The notes: generated from the letters alone by a model not told the origin. A DNA stretch of 64,000 bases from Afipia birgiae 34632 (GCF_000308295.2 NZ_HG326652.1:2725931-2789930), one strand, 5' to 3'. Counted from the first letter of the stretch, positions 43,541 to 52,970 are shown. Made by a program: numbers and translations.

Positions 43541-44211
43541 CCCAGATGTTTCCTGAAAAAGTCGGTCGCGCGGCCCCAGGCCAGCTCGGCAGCTTCCCGG
43601 TCATGCACCGACATCCGCTGCTCGTTGACGAAGGCGTGGTCAGCATCATATCGGAAGAACTCGGAAGTCTTTCCGGCGGCCTTCAGACCCTTCTCGAACG
43701 CATCGACCACCTGCGGCGTGCACCAATCGTCGCGGTTGGCGAAGTGGCCCTGCAGCGGAATCTTGACGTCAGCGGGCTTAGCCGCCTGCTCCGGCGGAAT
43801 ACCGTAGAACGCAACGCCCGCCGCCAGTTCAGGAATCCGGGTTGAACCGATCACCGTGACCGCACCGCCGAGACAGAAACCGGTGAGGCCGACCTTGGCG
43901 CCGTTGCGGGCGAGATACTGCGCCGCGCCGCGGACCGTCTGTGTCGTGGCATCCATGAAATCGAGAGAGTTCATCTCCTTGTTCGCGGCGTCGGTGTCGT
44001 GATACGGCACCACCACGCCGTTGTAGAGATCGGGCGCCAGCGCATCGAAACCGGCTACCGCGAAGCGATCGCACAGACCCTTGATCTGGTCCTGCAGACC
44101 CCACCATTCCTGAATGACGACGACGCCCGGCGCGTTGCCGCGCGCGGCGTTGGCGAGATAACCCTTTGCTTCCTTGCCGTCGGGACGTTTGAACGTGATC
44201 GCTGTACCCAT
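43537..44211 (-). CDS. Dienelactone hydrolase family alpha/beta hydrolase
   Basis: A 224-residue hydrolase. The catalytic Cys is in GLTGFCLGGAVTV, the Asp in HFANRDDWC and the His in RYDADHAFVNE, the Cys-Asp-His triad of dienelactone hydrolases, rather than the usual Ser. Such enzymes open lactone rings in aromatic degradation, but many relatives act on other esters. It is the first gene of a pair with the acetyltransferase, overlapping at ATGA, and lies just after the monooxygenase-epimerase-symporter operon on the same strand. Confidence 0.92.
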   Translation of the reverse strand: MGTAITFKRPDGKEAKGYLANAARGNAPGVVVIQEWWGLQDQIKGLCDRFAVAGFDALAPDLYNGVVVPYHDTDAANKEMNSLDFMDATTQTVRGAAQYLARNGAKVGLTGFCLGGAVTVIGSTRIPELAAGVAFYGIPPEQAAKPADVKIPLQGHFANRDDWCTPQVVDAFEKGLKAAGKTSEFFRYDADHAFVNEQRMSVHDREAAELAWGRATDFFRKHLG

Positions 44212-44237
44212 AATGTCCTCCGATATTTTCTGATGCT

Positions 44238-45533
44238 TTATACCGCGGGCGAAGCGACGCTCAAGCTCGCGATGGCCTTCTGAAGATCACGTTTGTATTG
44301 CAGGAAGTCGACGAAAATTCCGTGTTCCCCGCGATCCTTGTTCGGCAGCCGGGCAAAAAATGCGGCAATCCTTTCCCGGAAATCCGCCGTCGTGTCGGGG
44401 TTTTCCGTTTGCGCCTTGATGTAGGCGGCGATCAGATCGGTCTGCAGCGCGCGGCCCGGCCAGCCAACGCCTGCACCTTCCAGCAGTCCCGCGACGTAGA
44501 GACCGTTCGGGCGTGACGGAAAAATGTTGAGGTAGAGACGCGGTGCGCCCTTTTCCGGTTGCCAGTTTAGTTCGGTGAGGTCTTCGAGAAACGGAAACGT
44601 GATCTCGTAGCCGGTTGCGAGCAGCACAAGATCGACCTGATCTTCCTGCCCATCGATGAAGACAACCGTGTCGTCGCGAAATTCCTTGATCGGCTTGCGC
44701 AGCGTGACGTCGCCCTGCCCCAGATGCTGGAGCACAAGGGAGTTCACGATCGGCGTCTTGTCGTAAAGCCGATGCTCCGGCTTCGGCAGGCCGAACCGCT
44801 CCGGCGGCCCCACCAGAAACCGCAGGATCGGCTCGTGCAGCATCGAGCGCAATCGCTTGGGAATGATGAAACGCTTCGGCTTGTGATTGCCCTCGTCGGC
44901 CGGCTTTCCCGCAAGGAATTTCGGCACGAAGTGATTTCCGCCGCGAACGCTCCATAGCACCTGCTTGGCGCGGTGAATCGCATCGACGACGATGTCGCAG
45001 CCGGTATTGCCCATCCCGACGACGAGCACACGCTTGCCCTCGAAAATATCGGCGGTCTTGTAGTCCTTCGCGTGCATCAGCTTGCCGCTGAAGTCGCCTG
45101 GAATCTTCGGCATCAATGGATCGCTGAGATGCCCGTTGGCGAAGATCACGCTCTCATAATCGTCGGTGGTGCCGTCATTAAAAGTCGCGAGCCAGCTTCC
45201 GTCGCGCTGTTCGATGGTGCGTACGCCGGTGTTGAAGCGGATCGAGGGATAAAGATCGAAATGCTTTGCGAACGACTTGAAGTATTCCGATATGCGCTCG
45301 TGACCCGGATAGGCGGGCCAGTCTTCCGGCATCGGGAAATCCGCATAGGCCGTGGTGCGCTTGGAGGAAATCAGATGGGTTGAAGCGTAGACCGCGCTGG
45401 GCTCGGCGCCGTAGAGCCACTGCCCGCCGACATCGGCGTTCTTCTCCACGCACTTCACCGGCAGATCGGCCTGCTTGAGACTCCTGACAGCGGCAAGGCC
45501 CGCCGGCCCCGCGCCGATAACGAGCGTCGTCAT
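44238..45533 (-). CDS. Flavin-containing monooxygenase
   Basis: A 431-residue class B flavoprotein monooxygenase. The FAD loop is GAGPAG (7-12), the NADPH loop is VVGMGNTGCDIV, and the identifying FSGKLMHAKDY (F-x-G-x-x-x-H-x-x-x-Y) lies between them. These enzymes oxygenate N, S or ketone groups (Baeyer-Villiger type). Its ATG overlaps the stop of the upstream epimerase gene by 4 bases, so the two are translationally coupled. Substrate unknown; the symporter at the head of the operon suggests an imported organic anion. Confidence 0.92.
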   Translation of the reverse strand: MTTLVIGAGPAGLAAVRSLKQADLPVKCVEKNADVGGQWLYGAEPSAVYASTHLISSKRTTAYADFPMPEDWPAYPGHERISEYFKSFAKHFDLYPSIRFNTGVRTIEQRDGSWLATFNDGTTDDYESVIFANGHLSDPLMPKIPGDFSGKLMHAKDYKTADIFEGKRVLVVGMGNTGCDIVVDAIHRAKQVLWSVRGGNHFVPKFLAGKPADEGNHKPKRFIIPKRLRSMLHEPILRFLVGPPERFGLPKPEHRLYDKTPIVNSLVLQHLGQGDVTLRKPIKEFRDDTVVFIDGQEDQVDLVLLATGYEITFPFLEDLTELNWQPEKGAPRLYLNIFPSRPNGLYVAGLLEGAGVGWPGRALQTDLIAAYIKAQTENPDTTADFRERIAAFFARLPNKDRGEHGIFVDFLQYKRDLQKAIASLSVASPAV

Positions 45534-46516
45534 GTCTCTCGCTCCGCCCGGCCATCGCGATAACGCTCGAACACCTTGCGCGCGTCATAGCGCGGCGTGA
45601 AACCGAATTCGGATTTCAGCTTGTCGTTGGACAGTACCGGCCGGTACTGGATGAACTTGGCGTGTCCCGGCCCGAGCTTGGTGACGCGCAGCAGATGCAG
45701 CAGCCACAGCGCAAACTTCAGCAGCGCGGGCGGAATGGATACGTAGGGCCGGTGATTGAGTTCAGCGATTTCGCGCAGGCTCAGCGTCCCTTCGCCGGCC
45801 AGATTATAGGTGCCAGGCTTCGGCTGGCGCACGGCCAGCGCCAGAGCTTCTACCACATCGCTGTCGGCGATCAGCGAGAACGGCGTCGCGGTGCCGCTGA
45901 CGCCCATCACCACCGGCCGCTCGAAGATCGCGGTGATCTGGTTGTTGGTGGTCGGCCCGAGCACCGTGCAGGGCCGAAACACCGTCTGATGAAGATCGGG
46001 ATAGAGATCATGCCACTCGATCAGCATTTCCTCGACCTCGCGCTTGTTGCGCGCATAGGGAAAATCCGCGTTGCCGCGCAGCGGATCGCTCTCGTGCAGC
46101 GGCACCGGATTGTCGGCATGATAACCGTAGGCCGAGCCGCTTGACGTGACGATCAGGTGTTCAACACCGGCATCGAGTGAGGATTGCAGCACATTCTTGG
46201 TGCCGAGCACGTCGATTTCCCAGTCGCGCTGCGGATCGCCGCCGACCGCGACGACGGACGCGAGATGCACGACGGTCTGCGGGCGATGCGACTGGAAAAG
46301 GTCCCTGAGCGCGGGATCGCGAATATCCCCGGTCAGATACGTGACGTTGGGGAGACGTTCATGGGCGACGACCTCGCGCATATCGAGCGCGATGATCTCC
46401 GAGTTTGTATTGGCGCGCGCGAGTTCTGCGATCAGCGACTTGCCGATGAAGCCCGCAGCGCCGGTGACCAGCACGCCGCCGTGCATGGCATATTGTCCTG
46501 AGTGAGCTTCGCTCAT
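45530..46516 (-). CDS. NAD-dependent epimerase/dehydratase (extended SDR)
   Basis: A 328-residue extended SDR. The NAD loop is TGAAGFIG, the catalytic Tyr-Lys pair is in FPYARNKREVE, and the structure SGSAYGYHADNP is typical of the sugar-epimerase / 3-beta-hydroxysteroid dehydrogenase superfamily. Starting at 46516 (MSEAHSGQYAMHGG) gives an ATGA overlap with the symporter stop; an upstream in-frame start lies inside the symporter gene. The C-terminal hydrophobic segment PPALLKFALWLLHLLRV hints at membrane association, as seen in steroid or lipid-acting members. Confidence 0.9.
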   Translation of the reverse strand: MSEAHSGQYAMHGGVLVTGAAGFIGKSLIAELARANTNSEIIALDMREVVAHERLPNVTYLTGDIRDPALRDLFQSHRPQTVVHLASVVAVGGDPQRDWEIDVLGTKNVLQSSLDAGVEHLIVTSSGSAYGYHADNPVPLHESDPLRGNADFPYARNKREVEEMLIEWHDLYPDLHQTVFRPCTVLGPTTNNQITAIFERPVVMGVSGTATPFSLIADSDVVEALALAVRQPKPGTYNLAGEGTLSLREIAELNHRPYVSIPPALLKFALWLLHLLRVTKLGPGHAKFIQYRPVLSNDKLKSEFGFTPRYDARKVFERYRDGRAERET

Positions 46517-47460
46517 TCTGCCGTGTCCGTCCGTGCGATCTGGCTTTCGCCTCGCGGATGCGGATCGCGGCGCTTCCACCACGCCGCCAGCGCCCACCCG
46601 GAAATCAGATGCCAGACGCCCCACCCCGCCGCGACCAGCGCCGCGCCGCCAACGCCGTCGAACTGGTTGAGGATCAGCGCAAGGCCGAGCCCCGAATTAT
46701 GCATACTGACCTCAATGGTCATCGCCCGGGTGTCATAATCGCTGAGGCGCAGCAATTTGGCGGTGCCCCAGCCAAGCCCGATGGCGATGGCGTTATGCAG
46801 TACAACGAACGGCAGGATCGATTGCACGAAGGTCGTGAGATAACGCGCGTTGGTGAAGATCGCGCCGCCGATGAACGCGACCAGAAACAGAAACGACAGG
46901 ATCTGCAGCGGACGGCGGAGTAGATGGCCGAGGCGCGGCCAGTAGTGCACGGTCGCGAGGCCCAGCGCCATCGGAATGCCGAGGATAGCCATGGTCGAGC
47001 CGAGGAACGACAGCGGCTCGATGCTCACCTGTCGCAGCAGCGCCGCCGTATCGGGGTTAAGCGCGGCCCAGAACAGGATGTTGAGCGGCGTCGTGACGAT
47101 GGCAAGCAGGCTCGACACGCCGGTCATGCTGATCGACAGCGCGGTGTTGCCCCGCGCCATATGCGTGATCAGATTGGAGATGTTGCCGCCCGGGCACGCG
47201 GCCACCACCATCATGCCGAGTGCGATGCTGGGCTGCGGCTTCAGCAGCATGGTGATCGCCCATGTCACCGCAGGCAGCACCGCAAGCTGCGCCAGCAGGC
47301 CGGAGAGAGGCGCGATCGGCCTGCGAAACACTTCGATGAAATCGTCGATCCGCAGATCGAGTGCGACGCCATAGATGATCAGCGCAAGCACGCCGCCAAG
47401 GACAAGCTGCCCCGTCGGATTGATGTTGAGCAGAATGTCGTCGATCGGTGCGACCGTCAT
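46513..47460 (-). CDS. Bile acid:sodium symporter (BASS) family transporter
   Basis: A 315-residue polytopic membrane protein with 9-10 helices. The paired unwound helices of the BASS fold are marked by VVAACPGGNISNLITHMARGN (sodium site) and TIEVSMHNSGLGLALIL. Known members import bile acids, pyruvate, pantothenate or other organic anions with sodium, so the cargo is not fixed by sequence. It heads a three-gene unit with the epimerase and monooxygenase genes, both connected by 4-base overlaps. Confidence 0.92.
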   Translation of the reverse strand: MTVAPIDDILLNINPTGQLVLGGVLALIIYGVALDLRIDDFIEVFRRPIAPLSGLLAQLAVLPAVTWAITMLLKPQPSIALGMMVVAACPGGNISNLITHMARGNTALSISMTGVSSLLAIVTTPLNILFWAALNPDTAALLRQVSIEPLSFLGSTMAILGIPMALGLATVHYWPRLGHLLRRPLQILSFLFLVAFIGGAIFTNARYLTTFVQSILPFVVLHNAIAIGLGWGTAKLLRLSDYDTRAMTIEVSMHNSGLGLALILNQFDGVGGAALVAAGWGVWHLISGWALAAWWKRRDPHPRGESQIARTDTAE

Positions 47461-47509
47461 GTGTCCCTCAACCCCAGGCTGCCAAGGTTAGTTGAGCCGA
47501 TCACCGGAC

Positions 47510-47553
47510 GCTAGTGGAGTGCATTTGACATTCGCGTCCCGAACCGTGTCCGC
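47510..47553. repeat. Degenerate CTAG-started repeat fragment
   Basis: CTAG at 47510-47513 is followed by a sequence like that at 3413; the inverted repeat ATTCGCGTC...GACGCGAAT (47530-47560 region) gives it a partial palindrome. The right CTAG end is missing. The rest of the gap up to the fbcH stop holds the terminator at 47602. Confidence 0.35.
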
Positions 47554-47601
47554 GACGCGAATAGCTATCGGGTTCGTGCTGCATTGAAGCATTGGCGCAG
47601 C

Positions 47602-47626
47602 AAAAAGGCCCCGCAACGGGGCCTTT
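47602..47626 (-). terminator. Rho-independent terminator of the petA-fbcH operon
   Basis: On the minus strand AAAGGCCCCG-TTG-CGGGGCCTTT forms a ten-pair stem followed by TTTTT. It lies about 35 bases after the fbcH stop, the expected place for termination. Confidence 0.9.
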
Positions 47627-47660
47627 CGCAGTTCGATTGTCACGAAAGCTCCAAGAAACC

Positions 47661-49724
47661 TTAGTGAGCGTCAGCCCAGACTTTCTTCTTGGTAAAGTAC
47701 AGCAGACCCGACAGCACGATCAGGAAGATCATAACCTGCAGACCGAGGCGCTTGCGGGCCTCCAGGTGCGGCTCGGCGGTCCACATCAGGAACGCAGAAA
47801 CGTCCTTGGCATACTGCTGCACGGTCGCAGGCGAACCATCGTCGTAGGTCACCTGACCGTCACTGAGCGGCTTCGGCATCTTGATCGCGTGGCCCGGGAA
47901 GAACTTGTTGTAGTATGAACCCTCAGGCAGCGCGAAGCCGGCTGGCGCCTTGTCCTCGTAGCCCTGCAGCAGCGCGTCGAGGTAGTTCGGCCCCTTTTCC
48001 TGGAACTGGGTGAAGGCGTCGAACACGAACTGCGGGAAGCCACGCTCGTAGCCACGAGCCTTGGCGATCAGCGACAGGTCCGGCGGATAGGCACCGCCGT
48101 TCGAGGCGCGTGCTGCCTGCTCGTTCGGGTATGGCGAGGGGAAGTAGTCGGCCGGACGGCCGTTACGCTCGAACATCTCGCCCTTGTCGTCCGGTCCATC
48201 CTTGACCTTGTATTCCGACGCGAAAGCCGCCGCCTGCGCGGGCGAATAGCCCGGGCCGCCGGGATCGGCGAGATTGCGGAACGCGACAAACGACAGTCCG
48301 TGGCAAGCCGCACAGACTTCCTTGTACACCTTGAGGCCGCGCTGCAGCTGACCTTGGTCGAACTTGCCCAGCGGGCCCGCAAACGACCACTTCAGCGACG
48401 GCGGCGTCGGCGCACCTTCAGCCGCGCGTGCGTTGTCGGCGACGCCCAGCATCAGCATGCCGCCAACCGCGAGCGCGATCATGGCCGAAACCGGCGTCTT
48501 GCCCGTCTTGCGCAGCACGTCTTCCGCGATCGAGTTCGGCAGCGGACGCGCCTTCTCGATGCGGCTGAGGATCGGCAGCACGATCAGGAAGTAGGCGAAG
48601 TAGGCGAACGTCAGGACGCGACCGGCAATGACATAGATGCCCTCCGCGGGCTTTGCGCCCAGCCAGCCGAGGCCGAGGCAGATCGCCACGAAGATCCAGA
48701 AGAACTGCTTGGCGAGCGGACGATACTTCGACGAACGTGTCTTGGCGCTGTCGAGCCACGGCAGGAATGCCAGCACGATGATCGCGCTGAACATCGCGAT
48801 GACGCCGGCGAGCTTGTTCGGGATCGAACGCAGGATCGCGTAGAACGGCAGGTAATACCATTCAGGAACGATGTGCGCGGGCGTCACGGCCGGGTTGGCC
48901 GGAATGTAGTTGTCCGGGTCGCCGAGATAGTTCGGGATGTAGAACAGGAACCAGGCGAAGAACAGCAGGAAGCAGGTCATGCCGAACGCGTCCTTGAGGG
49001 TCGCGTATGGCGTGAACGGCACGGTGTCCTTCTCGGTCTTGGGCTCGACGCCGGCCGGATTGTTCTGTCCGGCGACATGCAGCGCCCAGACGTGCAGCAC
49101 GACCACGCCGGCGATCACGAACGGCAGCAGGTAGTGCAGCGAGAAGAAGCGGTTCAACGTCGGGTTGCCGACCGAATAGCCGCCCCACAGCAGCGTCACG
49201 ATGCTCTCGCCGAAATACGGAATGGCGGAGAACAGGTTGGTGATGACGGTGGCGCCCCAGAAGCTCATCTGGCCCCACGGCAGCACATAACCCATGAAGC
49301 CTGTCGCCATCATCAGGAGATAGATAATGACGCCGAGAATCCACAGGACCTCGCGCGGCTCCTTGTATGAGCCGTAATAAAGGCCGCGGAACATATGGAT
49401 GTACACGGCGATGAAGAACATTGATGCGCCGTTGGAGTGCAGGTAGCGCAGCAGCCAGCCGTAATTGACGTCGCGAACGATCAGTTCGACCGACTTGAAG
49501 GCGAAATCGACATGCGGGGTGTAGTGCATCGCCAGGATGATGCCGGTGATGATCTGCACGCCGAGCATCATCGAAAGGATCGCGCCGAACGTCCACCAGT
49601 AGTTGAGGTTACGCGGTGTCGGGTAGGCCACGAAAGACGAGTGGATCAGTCCCCCGATCGGGAGACGCCGTTCAACCCATTTCAAGGCTGGGTTTTGCGG
49701 GTTGTAGTTCGATGGTCCGCTCAT
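47661..49724 (-). CDS. fbcH: Fused cytochrome b / cytochrome c1 precursor (bc1 complex)
   Basis: Core of the ubiquinol-cytochrome c oxidoreductase. In this 687-residue polyprotein, residues 1-420 are cytochrome b: haem-ligand helices [17 protein letters not shown] and [18 protein letters not shown], and the Qo motif PEWY (in [11 protein letters not shown]). A membrane segment and signal-like [16 protein letters not shown] follow, then cytochrome c1 with haem motif CAACH near residue 470 and a C-terminal anchor. The polyprotein is cleaved after synthesis, as in Bradyrhizobium and Rhodopseudomonas relatives. It is downstream of petA and followed by a strong terminator. Confidence 0.98.
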   Translation of the reverse strand: MSGPSNYNPQNPALKWVERRLPIGGLIHSSFVAYPTPRNLNYWWTFGAILSMMLGVQIITGIILAMHYTPHVDFAFKSVELIVRDVNYGWLLRYLHSNGASMFFIAVYIHMFRGLYYGSYKEPREVLWILGVIIYLLMMATGFMGYVLPWGQMSFWGATVITNLFSAIPYFGESIVTLLWGGYSVGNPTLNRFFSLHYLLPFVIAGVVVLHVWALHVAGQNNPAGVEPKTEKDTVPFTPYATLKDAFGMTCFLLFFAWFLFYIPNYLGDPDNYIPANPAVTPAHIVPEWYYLPFYAILRSIPNKLAGVIAMFSAIIVLAFLPWLDSAKTRSSKYRPLAKQFFWIFVAICLGLGWLGAKPAEGIYVIAGRVLTFAYFAYFLIVLPILSRIEKARPLPNSIAEDVLRKTGKTPVSAMIALAVGGMLMLGVADNARAAEGAPTPPSLKWSFAGPLGKFDQGQLQRGLKVYKEVCAACHGLSFVAFRNLADPGGPGYSPAQAAAFASEYKVKDGPDDKGEMFERNGRPADYFPSPYPNEQAARASNGGAYPPDLSLIAKARGYERGFPQFVFDAFTQFQEKGPNYLDALLQGYEDKAPAGFALPEGSYYNKFFPGHAIKMPKPLSDGQVTYDDGSPATVQQYAKDVSAFLMWTAEPHLEARKRLGLQVMIFLIVLSGLLYFTKKKVWADAH

Positions 49725-49774
49725 GATGCGATCCTGACAAAGAAGAAGCGACGCGATCGGGTCAGATTAAGAAA

Positions 49775-50302
49775 TCAGCCGATTTTGATTTTGGTGTCGG
49801 AGATGAAGGAATAAGGCGGCACGGCCAGGTTGGTCGGCGCCGGGCCCGAGCGGATACGGCCCGAGGTATCGTACTGCGAGCCGTGACACGGGCAGAAGAA
49901 GCCATCATAGGTGCCTTCGTGGGCAATCGGAATGCAGCCAAGATGCGTGCAGATGCCGACCACGACGAGCCACTGGTCGTGGCCTTCCTTGACGCGCGAC
50001 TGGTCGCTCTGCGGATCGGGAAGGCTCGCGGTCGGAACAGCGCGCGCCTCGTCGATCTGCTTCTTGGTGCGGTTCATGATGTAGATCGGCTTGCCGCGCC
50101 AGAACACCTTGATGTCCTGTCCCGAGGCGATCGGCGTGAGATCCACTTCGATCGGGGCGCCTGCCGCGATGGTCGAGGCGTCCGGATTCATCTGGGAGAT
50201 CAGCGGCCAGGCCACTGCCGCAGCGCCAACGGCAGCTACGGATCCCGTCGCTACATAGAGAAAATCACGGCGTGTCGCAGCGGCCGATGATGAAGACGTC
50301 AC
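49775..50302 (-). CDS. petA: Rieske iron-sulfur protein of the bc1 complex
   Basis: The Rieske subunit that moves electrons from ubiquinol to cytochrome c1. The 2Fe-2S ligands lie in CTHLGC and CPCHGS. The N-terminus after the chosen start is [20 protein letters not shown], a Tat-type signal anchor (RRDF). The GTG at 50302 is preferred because GGAAAGGG lies upstream; a start 18 codons further upstream would add residues that are not typical. The protein of 175 residues precedes fbcH by 50 bp, so fbcFH-like co-transcription is expected. The upstream region contains a perfect palindrome. Confidence 0.97.
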   Translation of the reverse strand: MTSSSSAAATRRDFLYVATGSVAAVGAAAVAWPLISQMNPDASTIAAGAPIEVDLTPIASGQDIKVFWRGKPIYIMNRTKKQIDEARAVPTASLPDPQSDQSRVKEGHDQWLVVVGICTHLGCIPIAHEGTYDGFFCPCHGSQYDTSGRIRSGPAPTNLAVPPYSFISDTKIKIG

Positions 50303-50501
50303 GATTGCAAACCCTTTCCGAACTGCAACCGGCTGACCCATCCCCGTACGACGCATCGCATGCGCCGGGAGAGGAAGCCGGTGCCCGCGGGCCCCGCGGT
50401 GGCAGAATGACCACTTGTCCTACTCAACCGGGCAGAACATACGATCTAGAATCGATCTATTGGCACCCTTGCCGGGAGAGCGCAAGCCCGCTATCGGCAC
50501 A

Positions 50502-50520
50502 TTTAGTGCGACGCACTAAA
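50502..50520. promoter_or_regulatory. Perfect 19-bp palindrome in the petA/trmL divergent region
   Basis: TTTAGTGCG-A-CGCACTAAA is perfect over 9 bp on each side of a central A. It is 59 bp before the trmL ATG and about 200 bp before petA in the 277-bp divergent region, the usual position for an operator. No family-specific binding motif is recognised. Confidence 0.6.
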
Positions 50521-50579
50521 ACCGCCCATACCTGTGATTTTTCCTCACGTTTTCCACCGGGGCCAAGGGCCGCTTTCCG

Positions 50580-51038
50580 ATGCGTGTCGTCCTTTTTCAA
50601 CCTGATATCCCGCAAAACACCGGGACGATTCTGCGGCTCTGCGCCTGTCTCGGCGTCGAGGCACACGTTATCGAACCGGCCGGGTTTCCCGTTTCCGACC
50701 GGCATTTCCGCCGCGCGGGAATGGACTACCTCGACCAGGTCACCATCGTGCGTCATGATTCATGGGCCGCCTTCGAGGCTTGGCGTGCCCGATCTGGCGG
50801 CCGGCTGGTTCTTTTTTCAACAAAGGCGGCAACGCCCTATCTCGATCATATCTATCGGGATGACGACATCCTGTTGTTCGGCCGGGAATCGGCCGGCGTG
50901 CCGGATGACGTGGTAAACGCCGCCGACGCGCGGCTGGTCATCCCGATCGCACCCGGGATGCGGTCCCTGAACGTTGCCGTGACGGTGGCGATGGCGCTGG
51001 GCGAGGCCCTCCGGCAAACACGAGGAACGGCGAGTTGA
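50580..51038 (+). CDS. trmL: tRNA (cytidine(34)-2'-O)-methyltransferase
   Basis: A SPOUT-fold methyltransferase that 2'-O-methylates the wobble base of tRNA-Leu. The knot residues are visible in ILLFGRESAGVPDDV and IPIAPGMRSLNVAVTVAMALGEALRQ, and the opening RVVLFQPDIPQNTGTILRLCACLG is diagnostic. At 152 residues it is the normal short TrmL form. Its stop overlaps the TTG start of queE, so the two wobble-base modification genes are coupled. Confidence 0.96.
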   Translation: MRVVLFQPDIPQNTGTILRLCACLGVEAHVIEPAGFPVSDRHFRRAGMDYLDQVTIVRHDSWAAFEAWRARSGGRLVLFSTKAATPYLDHIYRDDDILLFGRESAGVPDDVVNAADARLVIPIAPGMRSLNVAVTVAMALGEALRQTRGTAS

Positions 51039-51667
51039 GTTACGCGGTCAAGGAAATCTTCCTGACATTGCAAGGCGAAGGCGCCCATGCCGGACGCACC
51101 GCCGTGTTCTGCCGGTTCAGCGGCTGTAACCTGTGGACCGGCCGGGAGCAGGACCGCGCCGACGCCGTGTGCAAGTTCTGCGACACCGATTTCGTCGGCA
51201 TGGACGGTACGCTCGGCGGACGCTACGCGAATGCCGACGACCTTGCCTCGGCCATTGCCGCACAATGGGTGGGCTCGCAAGACCACCGCTATACGGTCCT
51301 GACCGGCGGCGAGCCCCTGCTCCAGATCGACCCGGCGCTGATCGATGCGCTGCATGCCCGCGGCTTCACCATCGCGGTCGAGACCAACGGCACCATCGCT
51401 GCCCCGCCCGGCCTCGACTGGATCTGCGTCAGCCCGAAGGCCGGATCGGAACTGGTCATCCGCAAGGGGCACGAATTGAAACTGGTCTATCCGCAGGCGG
51501 AAAACGCCCCCGAGGATTTCGCAGGCCTGGAATTCGAGCGGTTCTCATTGCAGCCGATGGACGGACCTGACATAGCGCAAAGCACGCAAGCAGCAATCGC
51601 GTATTGCCTGCGCCATCCGCAATGGCGTCTCAGCGTTCAAACGCACAAGACGCTTGGGATCAGATAG
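51035..51667 (+). CDS. queE: 7-carboxy-7-deazaguanine synthase
   Basis: Radical SAM enzyme of queuosine and preQ0 synthesis, making 7-carboxy-7-deazaguanine. The cluster motif is the QueE-type C-X14-C-X2-C (GCNLWTG...AVCKFCDT), followed by the SAM-binding VLTGGEPLLQID and VETNGTIAAPPGLDWICVSPK. Translation begins at TTG 51035, overlapping the trmL stop (TTGA), with the family start SYAVKEIFLTLQGEG. Length 210 residues. It is upstream of queD in the same operon; queC is not in the window. Confidence 0.95.
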   Translation: MSYAVKEIFLTLQGEGAHAGRTAVFCRFSGCNLWTGREQDRADAVCKFCDTDFVGMDGTLGGRYANADDLASAIAAQWVGSQDHRYTVLTGGEPLLQIDPALIDALHARGFTIAVETNGTIAAPPGLDWICVSPKAGSELVIRKGHELKLVYPQAENAPEDFAGLEFERFSLQPMDGPDIAQSTQAAIAYCLRHPQWRLSVQTHKTLGIR

Positions 51668-51698
51668 AGCTGGCATCAGCCAAGACCGGACAATACCG

Positions 51699-52064
51699 AT
51701 GTGGGAATTGACGAAATCGTTCCGTTTCGAGGCCGCGCATTCGCTGCCGGGCACGACGCTCGGCGAAGCCAGCGACGAAATCCACGGCCATTCGTTCCGC
51801 GCCGAGATCAGCATTCGCGGCACGCCAGATCCCGCCACGGGGATGGTGATGGACCTGGGCCTGCTCGAACAATCGATGGCTGACGTGCAGAAAATGCTCG
51901 ACCACAAGCTGCTCAACAAGGTCGAGGCGCTGGGCGCGCCGACGCTGGAAAACCTCACGCGCTTTATCTGGGACCGGGTCCAGCACGCGGGCAAGGTCAC
52001 CCGCGTCAGCGTTCATCGCGACAGTTGCAATGAAAGTTGCACTTACTACGGCCCGCAGGGCTGA
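51699..52064 (+). CDS. queD: 6-carboxytetrahydropterin synthase-type protein (QueD family) without the usual catalytic Cys
   Basis: A 121-residue PTPS-fold protein that would convert dihydroneopterin triphosphate to carboxytetrahydropterin for queuosine. The zinc ligands His14, His29 and His31 (FEAAHSL...IHGHSF) and the Asp-His pair in QKMLDHKLLN are present. The position of the E. coli catalytic Cys, four residues before the HGH, is Ser25. A cysteine pair near the C-terminus (SCNESCTYYG) might compensate. The start at 51699 (MWELTKSF) is preferred over one 15 codons upstream within queE. Function is inferred from operon context with queE. Confidence 0.87.
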   Translation: MWELTKSFRFEAAHSLPGTTLGEASDEIHGHSFRAEISIRGTPDPATGMVMDLGLLEQSMADVQKMLDHKLLNKVEALGAPTLENLTRFIWDRVQHAGKVTRVSVHRDSCNESCTYYGPQG

Positions 52065-52076
52065 TCGGAGAGACCG

Positions 52077-52970
52077 ATGGAAAAGCCCGTCACCACGATC
52101 GAGCAACGCAAACAGCAGGCGCGGGTGTGGTTCGAGCGGCTGCGCGACGACATTTGCCTCGCGCTGGAAAAGCTTGAAGCCGACGCTCCGGCGGAACTCT
52201 ATCCCGGCGACGCCGGGCGTTTCGTGCGCACGCCGTGGGATCGCACCGATCACTCAGGAAAACCCGGCGGCGGCGGTGTGATGTCCGTGCTGCGCGGACG
52301 GCTCTTTGAGAAAGCCGGCGTGCATTGCTCGACCGTGCATGGCGAGTTCGCGCCGGAATTCCGGGCACAGATTCCCGGCGCCGCCGACGATCCGCGGTTC
52401 TGGGCGTCCGGCGTTTCGCTGATCATTCATCCGCGCAATCCGAACGTGCCCGCAGTCCACATGAACACCCGCTTCGTGGTCACGACCAAGGCATGGTTCG
52501 GCGGCGGCGCGGACCTGACCCCGGTGCTTGACCGGCGGCGGACGCAGGATGACCCCGACACGGTTGCCTTTCACGCCGCCATGAAGACGGCCTGCGATGG
52601 TCACGCCGCGGTCGCGCCTTACGAGAAATTCAAGACGTGGTGCGACGAGTATTTCTACCTGCCCCACCGCAAGGAGGCCCGCGGCATCGGCGGCATTTTC
52701 TACGACTGGCTCGATTCTGGAGACTGGAACGCCGATCTAGCCTTCACCCGGGACGTTGGCCGGGCCTTTGCCGGAATCTATCCCGAGCTGGTGCGGCGGA
52801 ATTTCAAGAACGCCTGGACCGATACCGATCGCCAGGAGCAGCTCGTGCGCCGCGGCCGCTATGTCGAGTTCAACCTGCTCTATGACCGGGGGACAATTTT
52901 TGGCCTGAAAACCGGTGGAAATGTCGATTCGATCCTGTCCTCGATGCCGCCCGAGGTGAAGTGGCCCTAG
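52077..52970 (+). CDS. hemF: Oxygen-dependent coproporphyrinogen III oxidase
   Basis: Oxidatively decarboxylates coproporphyrinogen III in haem synthesis. The 297-residue protein shows all family signatures: [68 protein letters not shown], and [20 protein letters not shown] at the C-terminal end. It follows queD by 12 bases, so the operon trmL-queE-queD-hemF is likely. Haem supply for the cytochrome bc1 proteins encoded just upstream gives a plausible regulatory theme. Confidence 0.97.
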   Translation: MEKPVTTIEQRKQQARVWFERLRDDICLALEKLEADAPAELYPGDAGRFVRTPWDRTDHSGKPGGGGVMSVLRGRLFEKAGVHCSTVHGEFAPEFRAQIPGAADDPRFWASGVSLIIHPRNPNVPAVHMNTRFVVTTKAWFGGGADLTPVLDRRRTQDDPDTVAFHAAMKTACDGHAAVAPYEKFKTWCDEYFYLPHRKEARGIGGIFYDWLDSGDWNADLAFTRDVGRAFAGIYPELVRRNFKNAWTDTDRQEQLVRRGRYVEFNLLYDRGTIFGLKTGGNVDSILSSMPPEVKWP

